Assembly (NCBI GenBank): GCA_003024985.2
Contig: PXIH01S0021029.1
Direction: 5' to 3' (one strand)
DNA length: 12,911 nucleotides
Source of the DNA: Euperipatoides rowelli
Lineage: Eukaryota; Onychophora; Udeonychophora; Euonychophora; Peripatopsidae
Shown in pieces: positions 9,133 to 12,911 of this stretch. Within the stretch, counting starts at the first letter, position 1; every line of letters begins with the position of its first letter. A program made the position numbers and the translations under genes. A model generated the notes under the pieces. It saw only the letters and a list, made by a program, of their open reading frames with translations. It did no database searches and was not told where the DNA came from.

Positions 9133-9154
9133 CCGAATTAACGCAATTATACTG
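9133..9154 (-). repeat. Right terminal inverted repeat of Tigger copy 1
   Basis: It reads CAGTATAATTGCG inward from 9154 and is followed by TA at 9155-9156. The outermost bases lie inside a TATACTGTATA word at 9148-9158. Confidence 0.85.
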
Positions 9155-9240
9155 TATATACATTCTGTATATAGTATATAGACTGTATATACTTAGTTTT
9201 GATGCCACTAAACCTTTTTTTTTTAAAAAAAAAAAATTAG

Positions 9241-9361
9241 CTATTGATTTGGTGCGGCATGTCTACCCAAGTGATGTACGTCGCATAGAAGAAGAATGGG
9301 GCGACTACTTGATTTCACAAAAACAACTTGATTCTGCCATAAATCATTTTATTGAAGCTGG
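9241..9361 (+). CDS. IFT172: IFT172 exon, following on from the exon at 6772
   Basis: This 121-base exon completes an Ala codon, then encodes 39 residues beginning IDLVRHVYPSDVRRIEEEWG and ending with QLDSAINHFIEA plus two bases. The [AV].LAR..FP..V..LEE.WGD.L..QKQ.D.AINH.IEA pattern is one of the most recognisable stretches of IFT172 and forms consecutive helical hairpins of its solenoid. It acts in the IFT-B complex at the ciliary base and axoneme. The acceptor is TTAG, separated from its pyrimidine tract by twelve A. The donor is CTGG|GTAATT, and unspliced read-through would hit a stop at once. The sequence is intact. The exon lies only 86 bases downstream of Tigger copy 1 and 365 bases upstream of copy 2. 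Confidence 0.92.
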
Positions 9362-9726
9362 GTAATTTTTTTTCTATGAATAATTATTTTTGAAAATAAT
9401 TTAAATTTTTTATAATATTTAAGATACATAACCTAAATTAAATAATTTCAACAATCTATTTCCTGATACAAAGAATTGCCAAGGTATAGAGCACTATTAG
9501 TTTGAGTTCTAGCATAGTGTCTGATCAAGATTGGTTTTCATCTTATCAAACATTATTTAATTATCGGCCACATTTTGTTGGGATCCTAAAACATTTGCTG
9601 TCTTCATATTAGCATTTGTAGGCAATTCTTAGTTGCAAGATATTCCTTTATTTGGTTGTGTTTATATATTGTCTCAGAAATTGCTGTCCTAAATCAAGCA
9701 GTGATTAAGCTGTAGCTAGCCAAATN
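9362..9726 (+). other. IFT172: IFT172 intron start, no other feature seen
   Basis: These 365 bases begin the intron downstream of the exon ending at 9361. No repeat or open frame is recognisable. No left terminal repeat of the second transposon occurs here. The stretch ends in an undetermined base at 9726, exactly where similarity to the transposon begins. Confidence 0.6.
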
Positions 9727-10173
9727 CTTCCAAACTGACACTGTATCAGGAGAAACTGATGAACTTTCACTGCATAATTGTTTGAAAACAATACCTTTCC
9801 TTTCTTTAAAACGATGTAACCAACCAGCACTGCATTCAAAGTTATCATAATTTAACAGAGTGGCAAAAATTCTTGCTTTAGTTTGCAATATAGGCCCAGT
9901 GATAGGGATATTTAAAGCTTGTGCTTGTATAAACCATTTTATCAATGCTTCTTCCAAATCTGGGCATTCAGCATGCCTAAAGCGTTTACGATTGTTACTA
10001 AATTTACTGTCATTGTAGGCTGCAAGTATTTTAACTCGATTTTTCCAAATCGTATTGTCATTTTAGTAAGTCCAAATTTTTTTGCCAAATCAACTTGTTT
10101 GCGACCAGTCTATGGCACGAATATATTGTATTTTCTGCTGTAATGTATGTGAATGGTAACGTTTCTTTTCCAT
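9727..10173 (-). pseudogene. Tigger-like transposase N-terminal fragment, copy 2
   Basis: Only the DNA-binding half remains. The start codon's first base is 10173 and the protein begins MEKKRYHSHTLQQKIQYIRA, a clean N-terminus in which copy 1 is frameshifted. The first CENP-B-type HTH is broken by a 2-base and a 4-base deletion relative to copy 1. The second HTH is open (EEALIKWFIQAQALN...NFECSAGWLHRFKERKGIVF) and ends at VSVWK at 9727. At the point where copy 1 has a stop, copy 2 reads GAA, so that stop is private to copy 1. There is no catalytic domain. Confidence 0.85.
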
Positions 10174-10277
10174 TTTAAAAAGAAGCTTTAATGAGGAAGT
10201 TTTAAATTTTACAAAATTTGCTAGTAGGCAAGATGCTCTGTAGGCTAGTGTTTCATCTGCAGTTAATGATTAAACTC

Positions 10278-10354
10278 GTGAGTCATAAGACTCATGAGTC
10301 ATGAGACTATCATGAGTTGCGAAACTGTCGTGAGACCACAGTGAGTCTCATGAT
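10278..10354. repeat. Expanded GAGTC/GACTC array in the leader of copy 2
   Basis: This is the longer version of the array at 8713-8763. It includes the 12-base palindrome GACTCATGAGTC at 10289-10300 and further GTGAG..GAGTCTC units. The difference in length between two otherwise similar copies shows unit gain or loss after divergence. Confidence 0.6.
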
Positions 10355-10701
10355 ACCATACCTTGCTTTCAGTTTCAAAACGGCAGCGTCCATAGTATAA
10401 AAGTTATAGTATTTGTGCACAGCTTAGACCATACATATTTAAATTTATTGATTTATTTTGCCTTTAATATTTTGTTAAAACCTAAGTACAGTAGATTATA
10501 TTTATTTCAGTGTTTGTGGTACGAATTAATGAAAGAAATAACACTAAAAATGGTAGTTAATGCACATATTTTNATACGATTTAGCCGAAAATCCGAATTA
10601 AAAAATCCGAATTAACCGTACTTAATTAGGCTTAAAACATAAGGAAAATGTAAAAGTACAAAAAAAAGTCCTAAATAGGCTGAAATCCGAATTAAAAGGG
10701 T

Positions 10702-10723
10702 CCGAATTAATGTGATTATACTG
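10702..10723 (-). repeat. Right terminal inverted repeat of Tigger copy 2
   Basis: It reads CAGTATAATCACATTAATTC inward from 10723 and is followed by TA at 10724-10725. It is close to the right end of copy 1, supporting the boundary of both elements. Confidence 0.85.
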
Positions 10724-11767
10724 TATTAACATAATTAAGATCATTGTAATTAAAAATATTATAATTATCAAGTTATGTATTGTCATTATCTTAATTAGCC
10801 TACTTAGTTTCATGAATTTCATCAGCATAATCATCATCACACATATACTAATAACATTAACTTTATGATTTATGCATTATTATAATATTTATTATTCTTG
10901 TTATTAAAAATTCACAATTATTATTAGTAGTAGTTATAGTAGTAGTAGTTGCATTGATGTAGTTGTAGTAATAATTGTTGTAGTAGAAGTAGTAGTTGTA
11001 GTAATAATTGTAATAGTAGTAGGATTAGTAGTTTAATAGTAGTATTTTATAAGTAATTTTATAATAATTATTCATATAATTATAACAAACAGATGGTAAA
11101 AATAAAGCTTTGACTTTTAAACAAAAGTTTTACTTACAGCAGCTTTTGATAAACATAAAAAATTAAATATAATTGAGTTTGTTGTTTTTAATTACATTTT
11201 TTTTCTCGACAAAAACAAATACAGCAGCAGAAGGACAAACAGAGAAAATTGATTTATTTTCATAGTGATTTTTTTTTTGAAAACTAATCGGATTAACAAA
11301 AAAAATTTTTTTTTTCCTTTTAATAAAGGAAACTAACAATTTAGTATAAAAAGCCACACAAATGGACAAGTTCTAAGAACTGGAAACAAACGTCAATTAC
11401 TAAAAATATTTAAGAAAACAAACATCAATATTGGGCAAAAGAATTCTGATTATTGGGAAAATATATGGCTGAAAAGGAAAAGGATATCCTTAGTCAATAT
11501 AATTATTTAAAATAAATTATGACTTAAAATGGTTGTTATTCATTAGAGAAGACTAGCAAAATTGAACAAATTAGAAATGTACAATTAGATAGACAAAACA
11601 TTTATAGAGAAGAAAAGTTATTATTAGGAAGGCTAATTCTAAAAAAGATTCATTGAACTTATTTTTTCATTGAAAATTCATGTGCATTTAATTAACTCTT
11701 TATATTACATTTCCTCTAAAAGTATATGAAAGCTGAAAATTCCCATTTATATGAAATTTTGTATGAT
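10724..11767. other. AT-rich intronic sequence, no gene seen
   Basis: Apart from the TAG-rich microsatellite at 10919-11045, this is AT-rich DNA with homopolymer runs. The minus-strand open stretches at 10622-10840 and 11163-11369 are low-complexity translations of AT-rich DNA and were not called. No IFT172 exon was found here. Confidence 0.5.
10919..11045. repeat. Imperfect (TAG)n microsatellite
   Basis: TAG, TTG and TAA triplets run for about 125 bases. A 20-base word GTAGTTGTAGTAATAATTGT occurs twice (starting near 10959 and 10993), showing a secondary duplication inside the array. Confidence 0.85.
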
Positions 11768-12370
11768 ATTATTATCAAATATAGTCTGAGGGTATCATTA
11801 TGAAATCTGGTCTAATAACATCTGTATGATGACATATTATTAAAACTGGTATGATGACATCATCATTAAAACTAATATATCGACATCATATTAAGTTTAG
11901 TTTGGTGACATCATTATCAAATCTAGTTTGGTAAAATCATTATAAAAGTTGGTCTGATGACATCATTATCAAATTTTGTCTAACGACATCATTATCAAAT
12001 CCTGTCTGATGACCTCCTATAAAATATGATCAGATGACATCATTATCAAATCTGATCTGATGACATTATTTTAAACTCGGTATTATAATGTCATTATCAA
12101 ATCTGATCTGATGATATCATTATCAAACATGGTCTAATAACATCAATATCAAATGTGGTCTAATGACATCATAATATTAAATCGATCTAATGACATCATT
12201 ACAAAAATCTGGTCTGACGATATTATCAAATCTAGTCTGATTACATCATATAAAATCTGGTATGATAACATCATCATCAAAACTGGACTGATGACACCAT
12301 TATCAAATTTTGTCTGATGACATCAGCAGCAAATCTAGTCTGATGACATCATTATCAAATCTGGTATAAG
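11768..12370. repeat. Minisatellite of about 26-bp units
   Basis: About two dozen diverged units occupy some 600 bases. The core of each unit is TCTGATGACATCATTATCAA followed by AT(C/T)(T/C)(G/T)G; most units are 25-27 bases with substitutions and small indels. Each unit carries TGATGACATCA, a near-palindrome (GATG-A-CATC) resembling a CRE-type site. The best-preserved units are near 11950-12060 and 12300-12365. The unit length is not a multiple of three and frames are interrupted, so it is not coding. It ends in unique sequence at about 12371. Confidence 0.92.
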
Positions 12371-12711
12371 AACAACAGATGCCATTTTTTTGCTTCTTGG
12401 ATTTTTTTAATAGATATTAAACATTCTAAAAAATTAATAAATTAAGAAAATAAATGATTTATAAAGTTTGTTAAAAAAATGTTTTGTTTTCTTTTTACTT
12501 TATTTAACCATTTGTTCCAACCCTATCACACCGATATATGCCTCTATGCATTTATGTCTTAATCATATTACAATATGTAAATCATAGAGTGATCAAATTT
12601 ACAGCAGAAGGTGATTTATTCCAATCATATAATGGCAACATATTAGCATTTAATGTGAGATTAAAATAATAGTATCAGTACATTAAGAATCATGAACTTG
12701 TATATCTAAAG
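12371..12711. other. AT-rich intronic sequence, no feature seen
   Basis: No open frame, repeat or exon was recognised in these roughly 340 bases between the minisatellite and the repeat-like sequence at the right edge. Confidence 0.5.
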
Positions 12712-12911
12712 CCAGGCACACACTAGGAGAAAAAAACTTTGTAGTTTTCATACTTGGTAGTTTTTTTAATGATGCAAAAGTTTTCGCAAGAGTAATCTGA
12801 CACACACTATAATTTTTTTTATTTGAAAGTTTTTCTCTTTAGTCTGCGTACTCCTGTTGTCAAAATGGAGAGTGACTTTCAATGACTACCACATTAATTG
12901 ATTTGTATATT
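12712..12911 (+). mobile_element. Possible start of a DNA transposon, cut by the window edge
   Basis: GCCAGGCACACACTAGGAG at about 12712 is followed by an A-run and ACTTTGTAG. A second CTGACACACACTATAA with a T/A-run and AAAGTTTTTC follows at about 12799. These are two direct copies of a CACACACTA + homopolymer + AAAGTTTT block. Such blocks of ACACACTA with AAGTTTT words are typical of the ends of some cut-and-paste elements such as Harbinger-type, and an ATG in good context (AAAATGG) follows at 12864. The other end lies outside the window, so the element, its type and its length are unconfirmed. Confidence 0.3.

Larger units (their letters stand above)
6997..9154 (-). mobile_element. pogo/Tigger-type DNA transposon, copy 1 (both ends intact)
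   Basis: The element is bounded by inverted ends that read CAGTATAGTCGCATTAATTT inward from 6997 and CAGTATAATTGCGTTAATTC inward from 9154, about 18 of 22 positions matching. It is flanked by TA on both sides (6995-6996 and 9155-9156), the target duplication of the Tc1/mariner superfamily. CAGTATAATT-type ends are characteristic of the pogo branch. The minus strand carries a decayed transposase with CENP-B-like DNA-binding and DDE domains. The 3' side of the element has two C-run/A-run blocks near 7083-7141. The 5' side (8590-9154) is a non-coding leader shared with copy 2. It cannot mobilise itself because the transposase is broken. Confidence 0.9.
6851..9240 (+). other. IFT172: IFT172 intron, almost filled by a Tigger-like transposon
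   Basis: The intron is 2390 bases, of which 2158 are one DNA transposon inserted in reverse orientation to the gene. Without the insertion and its duplicated TA, about 230 bases would remain. The acceptor side is unusual: CC followed by T10 (9215-9224), then A12 (9225-9236), then TTAG. The TATACAGTATA word occurs just upstream of the transposon at 6903-6913. Confidence 0.85.
9727..10723 (-). mobile_element. pogo/Tigger-type transposon, truncated copy 2
   Basis: This is a second member of the same family as 6997-9154, in the same orientation. Similarity begins at 9727, aligning with about 8142 of copy 1, and continues to the right end at 10723, followed by TA. Identity over the first 240 bases is roughly 93% by eye, including a 6-base insertion encoding two residues. 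The left half, with the rest of the transposase and the left terminal repeat, is missing. Its right flank differs from that of copy 1, so it is an independent insertion rather than a duplicated block. Confidence 0.88.

Noticed and set aside
9919-10615. Plus-strand open frames in copy 2
   Set aside because: They are antisense or leader counterparts of the same artefacts in copy 1.
10622-11369. Minus-strand open frames rich in Ile, Met, Asn and Lys
   Set aside because: They are low-complexity translations of AT-rich DNA with no domain or splice context.
11768-12370. CRISPR array
   Set aside because: The units are contiguous and diverged with no unique spacers, and the context is eukaryotic; it is a minisatellite.

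Overview
The window is metazoan nuclear DNA: very AT-rich, mostly non-coding, with spliceosomal exons and decayed eukaryotic transposons. There are no prokaryotic operons, tRNA or rRNA genes, or CRISPR arrays. The species cannot be named from the sequence; an AT-rich invertebrate genome fits the repeat types and intron sizes, but that is inference.

The only gene recognised with confidence is IFT172, an intraflagellar transport subunit. It is seen as two consecutive plus-strand exons at 6772-6850 and 9241-9361. Both have canonical splice sites and their phases join. Both encode part of the central alpha-solenoid of the protein. The exons before and after them lie outside the window, so most of the 12.9 kb is intron.

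Layout: 1-2349 is AT-rich intronic sequence with a (TTTA)n microsatellite, a short inverted repeat beside a TTAA site and a possible old LINE 3' tail. 2350-2996 is the 3' end of a degenerate LINE, covering the end of the reverse transcriptase region and a 3' UTR with a perfect 10-bp stem-loop. 2997-5780 is AT-rich and contains two related palindromes near 4400. 5784-6243 is GC-richer and holds three exon-like open segments that I cannot assign to a family. 6480-6615 has two inverted repeats. 6772-9361 is the IFT172 exon pair, with a pogo/Tigger-type DNA transposon (6997-9154, TA target duplication) filling the intron between them. 9727-10723 is a second, truncated copy of the same transposon in the next intron, same orientation. 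10919-11045 is a TAG-rich microsatellite. 11768-12370 is a minisatellite of about 26-bp units. 12712-12911 may be the start of another DNA transposon cut by the window edge.

Nothing here is a demonstrably new functional system. The points most worth a second look are the unassigned exon-like cluster, the IFT172 exon bracketed by same-orientation transposon copies, the minisatellite, and the over-represented TATACAGTATA motif that matches the transposon ends.
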